Shown in pieces: positions 33,121 to 45,700 of a stretch of 64,000 nucleotides of DNA. The notes below the pieces were generated by a model. The model had not been told where the DNA came from. It did not search any database and was given only the letters and a program-made list of their open reading frames with translations. A program made the translations under genes and the position numbers. The stretch lies in assembly GCA_032719365.1 (NCBI GenBank), contig CM064867.1, positions 44,933,151-44,997,150 of the forward strand, given 5' to 3'. Every line of letters starts with the position of its first letter. Position 1 is the first letter of the stretch. Source of the DNA: Prinsepia uniflora. Taxonomy: Eukaryota; Streptophyta; Magnoliopsida; Rosales; Rosaceae.

Positions 33121-34415
33121 TTAGAATAAAATTTCTTCACTATTTCCTTCTACCGTACTTCATATATGTCTCAACAAGCATAACGTACTATAATTGGGTC
33201 TTCTCTCATATGTCCTAAAAAGCAAGTAAGAAAGCATTACGATAATCTACTAATATAAATAACCAACAACACTAAAGCGACCACATGCAAACACAAACTA
33301 TGTTCTGCCATCCCGTATTGTTTATGTATATAGAAAGTAGTGGAGGCTAGTGAGGTATATGCAAGCTGTGCATTTGTTAATTAATTTGGTCGATCCTCTC
33401 TATCGTATCAGATAACAAAGAACGAGAGGGGACGATTGATTCATCCATGATCCATCCAGCCATTTGGGTGTATGAGTGTTCATTTTACCAACGTCTTATT
33501 AAATTTATGGTATTTTGTCTTGGTTCTCTTCTCTGCGCCGTGCATAACTGGAAACATATTTAGAAGCACTTGTGGTATCAAATATCACCAGATCTTTGTC
33601 AAACTCGGTTTGCTCTCGTAGATAAAAATAAAAGGTCCACAAGAGCAAGAATAAGAACAAAATCAAGCCATGGCCACGACTTATCTGTGGTGCCGCATTA
33701 ATCATCGTTGTCTTTACGCAGGGATCGGTTTTATTCCGACTTTTTTACGTGCAATAATGCCTCGCGGACTATATATTTACTCGCATAATTACTTCATGAG
33801 CTTTATATAAATTTATTAATTAAGCTTGACATTAATTCTTAAACTAATAGCAAATTCCCGAAAAGAATCTCTTTGAAATAATATCATTAATACATTTTTT
33901 CCCATCCCATAACTACTATTGTGTACTAGTTTGATATCCTTGATTCATATTCAGTTATCTACAGAAACATCTCGTAAGATTTTTTGTATTTTTGCAAACA
34001 CTCCTTTTTAAGTTTTGGACCTTATGCAACCACTCCTTAGTTTCTAAAAACATCACACATAAATTCATTTGTTAAGTGATAATTATTAATTAAAAACTAA
34101 CATCAACCTAACAATTGACAAAATTGACCTTTTAAAATTATATATTCATAATTAGAATGAGAATATCTTCAAATAACTAGAAGCGCATTTTAGTATTTAC
34201 ATAATTTATATTGCATATCATTAAATATTTTTCGTATTTTGTGGGCTATATGATATATTTATATTAACATTAATTTCAGTTTAGTCATTTGTATTTGTGA
34301 TTGGAAGAGCTTAGATCAGATTCCTATATAGTTTTACCAAAAATGATTTTGGTCGCGTCAGTACATTTTGGTTTTGGCCACTACGTCTTTACTAACTAAC
34401 AAATTATGTTATATA
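33121..34415. other. Unique-looking AT-rich sequence
   Basis: No match to any other part of the window and no transposon signature. It is the best candidate for original, non-repeat DNA. The only notable content is the 66-codon ORF at 33505-33705. From 33720 on it is AT-rich with no features I can support. Confidence 0.45.
33505..33705 (-). CDS. Possible small membrane or secreted protein (unknown)
   Basis: A 66-codon ORF with ATG at 33705. After about 12 residues comes a strongly hydrophobic stretch, LILFLFLLLWTFYFYL, which could be a signal anchor or transmembrane helix. A polar, basic C-terminal half follows (SKYVSSYARRREENQDKIP). The layout (hydrophobic N-terminus, basic C-terminus) recalls plant small-peptide precursors, but the tail matches none I know (not CLE, IDA, CEP or RALF). 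It lies in the only unique-looking stretch of the window. It could equally be a chance ORF. Confidence 0.25.
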   Translation of the reverse strand: MINAAPQISRGHGLILFLFLLLWTFYFYLREQTEFDKDLVIFDTTSASKYVSSYARRREENQDKIP

Positions 34416-34771
34416 TAAGGATTGAAATATTGATATCGACGGATATATCGCTAGTCAAATTTACGGATATCTCACTCCAAATATCGGTATCGATATCGAT
34501 ATCGTTTACAATCAACAAAAATGACGGAAATTCGATTTAAAAATGACGGCAAGACCCGACTCAATCTTCTTCGTTTTAAGTCTGATTTTCATGATTTAAT
34601 AGTGCATCTTCATCGTTTGATCACATGAAAGGATCTGTGGGCACAAAACAAGAAATCATGCCGAAATTTCGGCCAATTTCCCCCCCCCCCCCCCCTTCTT
34701 ATATGTCGTCGGCTGGAAAAACCGATATATCGGTCGATATATCGGCGATAGTGACGATTTTTCAATCCATG
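34416..34771. mobile_element. hAT-like MITE with 8-bp target duplication
   Basis: Ends TAAGGATTGAAA and TTTCAATCCATG form terminal inverted repeats, flanked by the 8-bp direct repeat GTTATATA (34408-34415 and 34772-34779). The interior is rich in nested ATATCG/CGATAT palindromes and contains a 16-C run at 34680-34695. An 8-bp duplication suggests the hAT superfamily. The right half is repeated at 46723-46949 in the duplicated block. Confidence 0.6.
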
Positions 34772-34849
34772 GTTATATAACTGATTTGTAGGAGTTCGAA
34801 AAGGACATTTTAACACATTTAGGAAATAGTGGTGTGTAGCAGTAGGTAC

Positions 34850-34906
34850 TGTTGAAGAATTGTCGGCAAATACCAAGAATTAGGGTTTGGCAAGGAATAC
34901 TAGTTT
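34850..34906 (+). mobile_element. First 57 bp of a copia LTR (copy 1)
   Basis: It starts TGTTGAAGAATTGTCGG and is cut by the LARD-IV LTR after AGTTT. It duplicates 47028-47084, where the rest of the copia element can be followed downstream. Confidence 0.65.
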
Positions 34907-37085
34907 TGTCAGGACCCGTCCCAAATCCCCTGGGATTAACGTGGGACGCGCCTGATCCCGTCTGACACAAAGTGTCAGACCAGGGAAAATTCCGTCTCTA
35001 GCGCTCACCGGGCTTCCAGAGTACGCCAGGATCGTAGGAGGATGAGTGCGATGTCTCGTCTCTGCTACAGCCGCATCCGCTATCAACCTGAAGGGCATTA
35101 AAACATCAAAAGTCGTGAGTGGACAAAACAATCATTTCATTAAAAACATTTTCACATAAAGACATTTATGCCCATCACTAAAAAGCATATGCATGCATTC
35201 AAAAACCGTTTACCAAAACGTTCATAAAACCATTTGTCAAACATATTCTCAAAACCTTTAAAGGGTTCATGCCCGGTCCCCATAAACAGTCATGACCCAT
35301 AAAAATCTTTCAAGGGTTCATCTTGGTACCCATAAACCGTCATGAACCATAAAACCATTTAAACACCATTGGGCCTTGGCCCAAAACCGTAAAACAAACC
35401 ATATGGGAACTCAAACCAAAACAGCGTACATGGGTCTCAGCCCAAAACCATTCTGTCAGGACCCGACCCTTCTCGGTCAGGACCAGACTCATCGAGCACC
35501 ATATTGCCCGCTTTGGGCCTCGCCCTCAAGGTTTTGTTTTTTGGGAGCTCATGGTGCAACTTCCCAGGGGGTCACCCATCATGGAATTGCACCAGCCTCA
35601 ACTAGCTTAACTTTGGGGTTCCAATCCGCCCCAAAGCCACTTGAGCTCCCAAAAGGCCTAGTGCTAGATAGGTGTGTGCCTACACCTTTAAGGCAGACCA
35701 CCATCCTCTCCCAGACCATTCCCCCTCGCAAGAATGTGGGATTGTTCGCTGTTCCCTACAGGACACGAGTCTTACAATCCACCCCCCTTAGGGCCTAGCG
35801 TCCTCGTTGGCACACTTCTTGGTCGGGGTCTGGCTCTGATACCAAATTGTCAGGACCCGACCTTTCTCGGTCAATACCCGACTCATCTAGCACCATATTG
35901 TCAGCTTTGGGCCTCACCCTCACGGTTTTGTTTTCGGGAGCTCATGGTGCAACTTCCCAGGGGGTCACCCATCATGGAATTGTACCAGCCTCAACTCGCT
36001 TAACTTTGGGGTTCAAATCCTCCCCAAAGCCACTTGAGCTCCCAAAAGGCCTAGTGTTAGATAGGTGTGTGTGTGCCTACACCTTTAAGGCACACCACCA
36101 TCCTCTCCCAGACCATTCCCCCTCGCAGGAATGTGGAATTGTTCACCGTTCCCTCCAGGACACGGGTCTTACACATTCTCAGTGAAATACCAAAACATAC
36201 AATACGGGGTCTCCGCCCCAAAGCATTTCCAAAACATCGAATACGGGGTCTCTGCCCCAAATCACTTTGTTAAACAAGGAACACAGGGTCTCCGCCCCCA
36301 ATCACTTTCATAAAATGTCATACGTATCAACATACGTATAACCCATCCGCGACACTTCCGAGAAGATACCAACTCGAGCACACAGCCTCTAGGGAACACA
36401 TCCCCGATATATGTCACGATTCATATATATATACTAGTGTGCACACCACTCGGGGTCTCACTCTGAGTCTTCCCCCAGGAATTCTCCATCTGGGAGGCTC
36501 TATCTCTGGATCTAGTCCGAGCTCTATCTCCGGATCTAGTCCGTACATCTCTCCGGAATCTGGTCCGGGACCACATCATAACTTCCACTCCTAGAACGGG
36601 ATCCCTATAGGGATACCCATTCAGGTCTGTGGATCGTGACTCTACAGGTCGACGTCTGGAGGAGACCAAATCAATCATATGGAGGGTTTATATACATTTT
36701 CAAATACTTTCTTTCTTTCTCAAAACATATTTCAACTGGGTCTCATAACCGATTCGTCCCAACAGGATTCTTAGAATCCGATTGAAATCCATTTCACAGG
36801 CCTCGGCCTAAATCCATAGTTCAATACGGTCTTATGCTTGAATTCTCATTTTATAAACCGAACTGGGACTCAAGCCCGATGTTACAATCAACTGCCCCTC
36901 TAGCCCGATATCACGACTAATTGGGCCATAAGCCAGAAACCATAACTCAACGGGGCCTCAAGCTCGATTTCGTAACCAATAGGGCCTCAAGCCCGATACT
37001 ACGGTCAACGGGGCTTCCAGCCCGATATTACAACCAAATTGGACTCAATCCCGGATTCATAAACCAATGGGGCCCTCGGCCCAAT
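34907..37085 (-). mobile_element. LARD-IV LTR, left part (copy 1)
   Basis: On the plus strand it starts TGTCAGGACCCGTCCC and carries the stem-loop at 34960-34980 (GTCTGACAC, loop AAA, GTGTCAGAC), 53 bp from the end. It holds a Cassandra element (35454-36173) and a GGGCCTCAAGCCCGAT-type repeat array (36775-37085), into which LARD-III inserted. The remainder of this LTR is not found next to copy 1. Confidence 0.8.
35454..36173 (-). mobile_element. Cassandra TRIM element, complete
   Basis: A 720 bp element with LTRs at 35454-35776 and 35848-36173 around a 71 bp internal domain. The internal domain holds only a purine tract (35777-35790) and a Met-type primer site (TGGTATCAGAGCC, 35832-35844). 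It is flanked by the target duplication CATTC (35449-35453, 36174-36178). Each LTR carries a minus-strand block resembling 5S rRNA: AGTTAAGCG, then GATGGGTGACC and CCTGGGAAGT, i.e. the 5S internal-promoter region. This is the hallmark of Cassandra, whose LTRs can be transcribed by RNA polymerase III. No protein is encoded; ORFs here are spurious. Confidence 0.9.
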
Positions 37086-37447
37086 TGTAACGACCCGTCC
37101 CGAATTCCTAGATTATATTAGTGACTAATCACAATTAGTGAGGCTAATCCTTGATTAGTTGGGCGAAATCGGACGAACAATGCAAAATGACCGTTTTGCC
37201 CTTGGAATGGGTAAAACGTTGACCGTGACGTAGTTCGTGACGAAGTTCGTGACGTCACGAGTTCATGGACAGGTGGTACGTTCAATTCCGAAATTCAAGG
37301 AGGAAGTTATGACGTTCGGATGTTTAGGGGCATTTTGGTAATTATGGTTAAATAGGGGGCAAATGTTGACTTTTTGACTAGGAGTTCCGATGGCCGAGGG
37401 CCGAAGACCGGTACGTAGATCGGGACGATACGAATCCATAGACAGGC

Positions 37448-40388
37448 TGTCAGGACCCACCCGGTTTCACCCCGAAAACCGAGGTCAATCTTGCTCCCGT
37501 CTGTCACCCCGACACTAAACCGAAGTAAACTCACGTAAACCACCAAAATACACAGTGAGACGCAGGAGAAACTTTAAACATCCCGAAGTCAAATTTTACA
37601 GAGCATAGTACCAAAAAAAAAAAGAAATCTGATAAACAAGGTACACGCACAACGGAAAAAGTTTAAGAACTTCGGGGTCACTCTCGAAAATTCTATGCCT
37701 CCGACGCTGCCTCGACGCCGACCCCCGCGCTAGCTCCACGACCTGGAGGGCAATTTAAAACAAAAGGTGTGAGTGGACCATAAACAATAAAATACTTTCC
37801 GAAAACCATTTCAATAATAAAACCAGGGTTTTAGCCCTCCGTTTTGAAATCACATGCATAACCCAGTTACCAAAAATAGTTATAATGCACATAAAGATCG
37901 TCATAAAAATAATTGCAGAACATTATAAAAACAGTTATAGAAATCATATCATAAACATCATAAAACCGTATCACAAAACATAAATATCAAGCCATCATTA
38001 TCCGATCAAACCTACAGGATCTATCCGAGTCTTTAAACTCCCGAGTCTTTAAACTCAATCCAGGCCTCAATAATATCCGAGTCTTTAAACTCCCGAGTAT
38101 TTAAACTCAAAAGGCCTACGGGGGAAAATCAATATATCCGAGTCTTTAAACTCCCGAGTCTTTAAACTCAATCCGGGTCTTTAAACCCAATCCGGGCCCG
38201 TCCCCCGTCAATCACAATATCCGGGTCTTTAAACCCAATAACCAGATCCAGCAAATCCAATCCAAAACCATTTTAAAACCATTTCTAAATCCACATCCAA
38301 ACCTGAATCCGAAATCACCGGTCTGATGCCCTTCCGGCGTCCTGAACCGTCATTCCGAACCCAAATCCGGAAATCCCACGTTTCAACTCTAAAACCAAAT
38401 TCCGCTTTTCGAAATCCGATTCTAAAACCGAAAACCCTTAATCATCAAATCATGTTCCAAAATCCCTTTATAACCATTAGAAATCATTTATCATTTGAAA
38501 TCCCGAAACTATACCATCATAGTCAGAAATCAACCTTTTATCGTAAAACGTATTGAAAACTGAACTTTCTCAAAAAACGTGCCATTAGATAAAACCAACA
38601 TATAACCGTATGAGAAACATAAAAACATACTTAATAGCGTAAAACATAAATAAAAGTAGTTATGCATGCTCGAGTTTAGAGAAAGGGTCCACTCACAGAT
38701 ACTGGGCACGTCACTCGCGTCCCGTACGTCCTGTACGTTCCTCAGCTTCCTCGGGAAATCCCGATCCTGTCAACAAGCACCAAAGTACGTTACTAACACA
38801 TCTACGAAGGTCCACCTAATTTTTCCCCAAAACTCCCCAAGTCCTACACGTAACGAACCGGAACCCTAAACCTTCAACCTCGCGGACCTAAGCTCAAACG
38901 ACGTCCGATTAACCCGAAACCAATTCCATTAGACTCGTTATGACATTTAGAACTAAAACTCAGTTGACCATTTTCCCAAACACCCCTACGCGCGCCCCCA
39001 CGCGCCGCCCAAAGTGGCTGCGCGTGGGCCTCACGCGCCTGTTCACAGAGTACTGTTCATCATCGTCTTCCTCACGTGAATCGGTCTGAACCGGCGTCCC
39101 CGGTTCTCGGCCCATCCATCTCCGTTTTCCTCCCTTTCTTCACCCTCTTCATCGTCCAATCATAAAGAACCTATCCCCCTCACTCAAACACCATGACACC
39201 GTCCCTAACCCGTTGACTCAAGCTCGAAGCCAAAACCCAAATTGTCCCCTGTTTCACAATCCGGCCACCTACTTCCTCCCCCGTCACGGTGGCAACACTA
39301 GACGCTTCCTAGGACCTCCCTAAGTCTCACCCAACTTACCAAAACCATCGAATTAACCCCAAAAGCCACGACTTTTGGTTTGAAGTTCACGGCCAAAACA
39401 GAGCAAAAGAACGGGAAGAAGAAATTACCTGCCGTCGATCGCCGCCGTGCTCACCACCGCATTCCTTGGAATCCACAGAGCCGTCCTCACCCCCTGTCGA
39501 GCCCAAACCATCAGCACACGACCACACCACCACCCAAACTCCTCTCTGTTCTCTCTGTTTTTCCCGTGAACTCTCCCCCTTCTCACACCAGTTCCCGTAC
39601 ACGAGCAGTCCTCCCCACTCAATCCTCACACTCTCAGCTTCCCTTAGTCACTTACACACTCACCAATTCGCACAAACACACACAGTCACCGATCAATTCT
39701 CCCAATCTCTCAGTCGCTGTTTCTCTATGGTTCGAACACACACACGGGCACACACACACCTGCACGATTTTGAAACAAATGTGCACTCACTAGAACCCTC
39801 TAGCCAAGCCCCACGTGTCACCATCCCCTCAAGCCTCACACAAAAATCTCCTCTCTGCCCTGGACACTTGTCCAAATCCCGCTGCACCAAGCCCAAAGTC
39901 TAAAAGACCAAACTGCCCCTCTTTAACTCCAAAATTACACTTTTGCCCTTATCGTTCCAGACCCGTAACTCACTCATCCCAACTCCGATGAACACATGCC
40001 ATCTGTCATTGAACTCAGGACGATGAGATCTATCTAACGGTCCTAGGTCAACATGTCAAAACCCGATCGTACGAAAAGTCTACTTTTCCCCCTATTTTAA
40101 CCAAACTACGGTAATGCCCTCAACCTTCCGAACATCATAACTTCCTCCTCGGATGTCGGAATCGGGCGTACCACCTGTCTACGGACGCGTGACGTCCGGA
40201 ACTACGTCACAGTCATCGGTCAATACCTAATTGACTGCTCAAACTAAAAGTCAACCATTGGCCCAAACTAGGGGCAAAATCGTCATTCTATGCTAACCGA
40301 CCAAAAGTAACCAACTAAACACCAATTAAGCTCACTAATCCCATCTTAATCACTGTCTTAACCCTAATTTCCGAGACGGGTCGTTACA
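37448..40388 (-). mobile_element. Tekay solo LTR
   Basis: 2,941 bp bounded (plus strand) by TGTCAGGACCC and GGGTCGTTACA and flanked by a perfect CAGGC duplication (37443-37447 and 40389-40393). The motif order matches the Tekay LTR at 13288-16314 in reverse: GAGTCTTTAAACTC array at 38028-38245, CACGCGCC block at about 38990-39045. No internal sequence remains, so LTR-LTR recombination removed it. ORFs such as the one at 39380-39793 are LTR sequence. Confidence 0.9.
38028..38245. repeat. CGAGTCTTTAAACTC motif array in the solo LTR
   Basis: About ten copies of CGAGTCTTTAAACTC or CGGGTCTTTAAACCC, some in adjacent pairs. Reverse counterpart of 15484-15712. Confidence 0.8.
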
Positions 40389-40523
40389 CAGGCGGCACGT
40401 CAAATTCGGACGTTCGATGGTGAATTTACGGTTCACGGACGTTTCGAGGCACTATTGCGCGAATTACGAAACGAGTTAACTTTTGGAGTCTAGTGGGCCC
40501 CAGATATTTAATCCCTGACCAAT

Positions 40524-40549
40524 GGATGAGTGACAAGTGTCACCCATCC
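40524..40549. other. Conserved palindrome in the LARD-III LTR
   Basis: GGATGAGTGACA, AG, TGTCACCCATCC. Same element as at 632, 6961, 21508 and 50211. Confidence 0.7.
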
Positions 40550-42715
40550 ACTGGCCCTTCCTTTACATTCATGCATCTCCTTCCCTTTGCATTTGCATCG
40601 ATCATTCATTTTCTTCCTTTCACCCAAACAACCCGATCTCACCCAACCATTCAAACCAACCCAAACCCTTAACCGTAATCATCAATGAGAGGCCTGAGAT
40701 GAGGAGGACCGGCTGGACGTGGTGGCTGGACCAGGCCGCACCGCCGTGCACGGCGGAGGAGGAAACCGTGCGAGGTAAGCAGTTTAACCTTTTTTCAATC
40801 TATCTTTCATTTCGGTTGTTATGGGTCAATTTGGATGATTGGTTTGAACTAAATAGGTTTTTAGGAAGTTGTTAGAGAGATTTTGAGGGTGGTTAGACGT
40901 TGAGGAGCCCTGGGGTGAGTTTTGGATTTTGAACCGTGAGAACCAAAATCGAACCGATCGGATTTAGGATGTTTTAAGGGTTCTAATCAATTGGTTTAGG
41001 TTCCTAGGACTAAATAAGGAAGGATAGGATCGATTAGGGTTGAAATCGGACCAAAATGGTGATTGTATGGGCCTGGACCGGTCACGCTTGTCCAGTTGCA
41101 GGAAAATACCGAACCAGCCGGTCTGGACAGGTTCACTCGCTAGGGAAGATGAACAGTGCACCAGCGCGTGAGCCCACGCGCAGGGCCCACTGGGCGGCGC
41201 GTGGAAGGGAATCTGGGCATGTCTTCAACATACGAAACATTCAATTTGATGTAACGAACATTTTGGGACTGGTTTCGTGTCGATCGGACATCGTCTCGAT
41301 AATGTTCGGGGCATCGGAAGGTTTAGGTTCGGTATTAAAAATAGTTAGAAAATCGAGAAAATTATGGGACTTCAATGAGAGGTTAATGAGGCTATTAGTA
41401 ACCCTCTAAATGAATTTGGATAGGTTTGGGAATCTCGGGAGATGATTATGGCACGCGTATCGAGGCGCAACTTCGGACAGTCTGTGAGTGGACCTTGATT
41501 TCTAAACTGTGATGCATGCATAAATATTTTATATGGATTATGAATGTGATTCTATGATGTTGATTTGGTTGTTTGTGAATTATATGGTTTCACGCTTTAC
41601 GAGGCGATTTACGTGCTTGCACGTACATCGAGGTTTTCTGGTTTACACTGATTTTCCGTACTTATGGTTTTGGATATGATTTCATTAAATGGTTTTAGAT
41701 TTGATAAAGGAAACTCGGGTTCGAGACCCATTACATTTACGGAATCGGGCACGAGGCCTAGTTGGTTTACGATTCAGACCAGAGGTCCAGTTTGTATGTG
41801 GATTCGGGCCTAGGGCCCAGCTATGTGTTACAAATGGATTTTATGGTTTTTACGGGTCATGACAGTTTATGGGAACCGGAATGAACCCTTGAAATGGATT
41901 TACGGGTCATGACAGTTTATGGGAACCGGCATGAACCCTTGGAAAGGATTTTATGGTTCATGACGGCTTAGGAGGGCCGCGCATGAATCCTTGAAAGGTT
42001 TCAAGAATGATTTCAAAAGGTTTTTCATTTGCCATCCTTTATATACGATTGTCTCCTCCGGGGAGGGTCGTTGGCCTGGGTGGACCCCGGAGTAGTCACG
42101 GAGCAGTGACTGAGTGGAGTCGCACCCCAGTTGGTTTCCTTACTCTCAGGATGGGCATGGTTCGTTACCTCCAGGGAGGGTCATTGATCTACGGACATTG
42201 ACCTGGGTGGACCCTGGAGAGACTTGGGTTTGAGACCCCGGTTAGCACGCGCGTAGCTTTATTTTATCGTGACAGGTTCTTGGATATGAAATATAATGGA
42301 TAAACATGATTTCAAGTGATTTGGGAAATTGTGTTTTATGATGATAAATGGATTTGGGCTGAGATCCCACATATGTTTATTATGTTATGGTTTTCTGTAA
42401 ATGATTTTGGGCAGGAGCCCGTGTGACTTGTATATACGGAACTTGGGGCTGTGACCCTAAATATGATTGTTTAAACATATGTGATTGGATAAATAGTTTC
42501 ACTATGCATGCATGCTTTTTAGTGAAGGGTATAAAGGTATTTATGAAATATGTTTTTATAAACTCTTTATTTTTGTCCACTCACAGTCTTTCTATTTTAA
42601 TACCCTTCAGGTTTGATACGATGCAGACTGTAGCAGAGACCGAGATATCACATACCTCCTCCGGATCCTGGCGTACTCTGATAGCCCGAGAGGGCAAAGG
42701 TTGGAAATTTCCCTT

Positions 42716-42736
42716 GTCTGACACTCCGTGTCAGAC
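42716..42736 (+). other. Stem-loop near the end of the LARD-III LTR
   Basis: GTCTGACAC, loop TCC, GTGTCAGAC; 54 bp before the LTR end. The loop differs from LARD-I while the stem is identical. Confidence 0.75.
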
Positions 42737-42790
42737 GGGATCAGGGGTGTTCCTCGTTAATCCCTGGTGGATTGAGGACGGGTCCTGACA

Positions 42791-45700
42791 GGTGGTATCA
42801 GAGCAAGTTGGCTTATGGGATACCCAAGACGCTCTGATATTGACAGGTGGTATCAGAGCGCAGTTTGCTCTATCAGAGCTACGTTTGGCTCTATGGGAGT
42901 ATAGGATTTCTTATCAGAGCACGGTTTGCTCTTTTGTGTACGCATGTCGAGGATGTGTTATCTCAATGGGCTACAGTTTGTTATCAACCTGATAGTGGGA
43001 TGCCGATACGATAGTTAGTAGGATTGGATCGAGAGATGTCTTGTTTCGACACTTGATGCCGGGGTTGCCATAGTTCTGTCAAGGATGACAGTGTGGGACC
43101 CTACGGAAAAGATGAACGTAATTGTACGTTATCATTTGGATCGTGAGACGGTTAATTGGGATCGTCTTCACGATGTTGTCGGTTCGTTTTGACGATAGTT
43201 CGGTACTATGACCATCCGATGATCGGATTTGGTTTAGTTAGATGGATTTACTGCAGTCGTTAGCAGTCGGATTCGAGGAATCCTAGTTGATTTGACTGTA
43301 GGATTGGATTGACGTCCTTACGATGTCAAGACCGCGGAGTCGGTCAGATTGTGGAGTGTACTGCAGTTGGCAGTTAGCAGTTGGGTTCAGGGAGACCCTA
43401 GGTGTGATCGTGGAACCCTACCTTAGGATATATGGTTTGGAAATGTGAGTTGGCGAGTAGTTGACTTTGGCGACTTCTCGGAGCTGAGATCGTCAACCAT
43501 GTCAGACCTGGTCATGTCATGTTCGGTCTAGTCATGTCAGTTTGTGATGGAACTGCACTCCGCAGTTGGGGTCGCACTTATCGGTTAGACCTAGTTGGTC
43601 ATCGTACTACTTTAGTTGTGATGGATTATTGGTGCAACTAAGGTCGTGGATGACCTGGTAGACGATTGGTTTAGTCGAGTTACGACAGGTTAGAGTTGAT
43701 TGGACGGCTTACCAAGGTTGGTACTTGTCGATGGAATCCCAAAGTGGGGATACAGAGTAATTAGTACTAGCAGTTGATTCCGTGGATGCGGAGTCTGGAT
43801 ATCGAGATTCCTGGTAGTTAGGTATGCACGAGGTTGTGGCAGACGCTACTATCAATGGACGTAGTCGAGTCTTATCAGGTCGAGTAGACTCAGGTTGCCG
43901 TGACGATTGTGACGATGGGATTTTCAGCCATGACGATGATACGAGGTGCGTGAGTAACGCATACGTACAAGCAGTGATTCTGGATTAGACTCGGTTACAG
44001 CTGAGTGCGATCGCAGAATGAGACGGGGATGTTTTCTTTTCCTTATGAGTTGTCAGGATGACTCTACCCAGAGTTTTTGGGTACGAGGGAGGCAGAGTTT
44101 CTCCAGTACGAGTAGAGATACGGGATCGTCGCTCGGTATGAGCAGAGATCTAGAGTTGTCTGATTCGTACACTCTGTGCTGATGCTGACATGTGGTGTTG
44201 GTGATAGTGACAGTGGTGGTACTAGTGCTTGTGATAGTGATGATACTGGTGCTGGTACTGGTGCCGGTGATTGGGATGACGGTGACTTATGAGCTGGGAT
44301 GTGAATCCGTTAAGATGGGCGTATGTTCGATATTTGTGGTTCGAGAGTGGATCACGGATAGTGATGGACTGGATAGGATCCAACGGTAGTTGAGACGTGA
44401 GAATCGATCTGTCATGGGGGATTAGCGACTAGTTGGCCAGTGTTGGCCAGAGTTGGTCAAATATGGTGGTATGCAGAAATTTGATCGCAGATCACAGCAG
44501 GAGTTTGTTGTGACCCTTCAGTCGAGTGATACATCAGGATAGGATGACTCGACATCCTTTTGGATGTACATATACGGTTGTAATCTGATAGGTGAGTTGA
44601 TTGTTTAAGAACACGTGGATGATGTCCGAGTATATTGGTTTCGACATGGTTGAACTTCGGAATCGTGAGAGTTGTGATTGAGGTGACCCAAGGAATGCGG
44701 GTTTTCCGCATCGGTAATGGGTATTTTAAAGTTATTTTGGGTGACTTCTCAGGTTCTACCATGGTAGGTGATGTAGATGGTGGTTGTATCACCAGTACAT
44801 TGGTCGTGTATTGGTTGGTGAACCCGAGATTTGTCTTGGGTCATCAGGTGGAGTTGAGTATATCGAAGTTAGGTGACTGAGATTTCTCATCTTCTGCTTG
44901 GTGGCAGATGATATTGGTTTACATGACGTGGTGAGTGCAGCGAGTGATGTTTGCATTCACGTAGGATGGATTTTGTTGTCATTATCTTGTATCATTCTTG
45001 ATTTTCCTCGGTGGAATGACAAGGATCGATACGAGGTAATCAGTGAGAACCCACAGTCTCGATGTTTCTCGTCGTTGACTGATCTTTTTAGATGTGGGAA
45101 ATGGTTGAGGACTTTGGGCGTCGTGACGAATCACGATCGTGACGTCTACAGTCGGTTGACGTAGTGATGGGTTTGGATCCTGATCGTGATGATTCAGATA
45201 GGTGGAGAGTTTATCACTCTTACTAGGATGTTTGAGTTGAGGATGTTGGGACTAAACTTCTTTTCGAAGTGAATCCTGTATGGTATATTACTCAGGTGAG
45301 TAAGGTGTCCGAAGAGGTCGGATTTGGTCAGCCTTAGTGACGTGTTGATATTCGGATTGGCTTCCCTATGAAGTTAATCGAACGTATTGAGGTAATCGTT
45401 TGAACAGGTATCCGATAGGTTTGGATATAGTGCGTCTCAGTAGACGAGAACGAAATTTCGGGTTTTGGAATCAGATTTCTGGATGATGATTCAGGATTTG
45501 ATTTTGGAACTTGAAAGTGGATTTCTGGATTTGGGTTTTGGAATTGGATTCTGGGTGAGGATTCAGGATTTGATTCTGGATCTTGACAGTGGATTTTCTT
45601 TTATGGATTTGGGTTCGGAATGATTATTCCAAATGCTAGCTTACGGAATAATGATTTCGGATTCGGATTTAGACATGGCTATGGATATGAATTCTGGGTT

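Larger units (their letters stand above)
34544..37085. repeat. Segmental duplication, copy 1
   Basis: Collinear with 46723-49693. It contains the right half of the hAT-like MITE, the first 57 bp of a copia LTR (34850-34906), the left part of the LARD-IV LTR (34907 onward) and a Cassandra element. The right end coincides with the LARD-III insertion site, present in both copies. The length difference (2.5 versus 3.0 kb) is mainly one extra Cassandra unit in copy 2. Confidence 0.85.
37086..42790 (+). mobile_element. 5' LTR of LARD-III (interrupted)
   Basis: It starts TGTAACGACCCGTCCC, ends GGTCCTGACA, and is followed by the primer site. Minus the inserted Tekay solo LTR and its target repeat it is about 2,760 bp. 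The same LTR, with about 1.25 kb deleted, is the solo LTR at 49694-51227. Landmarks: palindrome 40524-40549, 50-bp repeat units near 41855-41990, stem-loop at 42716-42736, 54 bp from the end. Confidence 0.85.

Noticed and set aside
35557..35615. Genuine 5S rRNA gene
   Set aside because: Only the internal-promoter part resembles 5S; the flanks are Cassandra LTR with TG...CA ends and primer site.
35832..35844. tRNA gene fragment
   Set aside because: The match to tRNA-Met is only the 13-base primer-binding site, as expected for an LTR element.
39380..39903. Ser/Thr/Pro-rich ORFs of 137 and 145 codons
   Set aside because: Inside the Tekay solo LTR. The composition reflects CA-rich microsatellite-like sequence.
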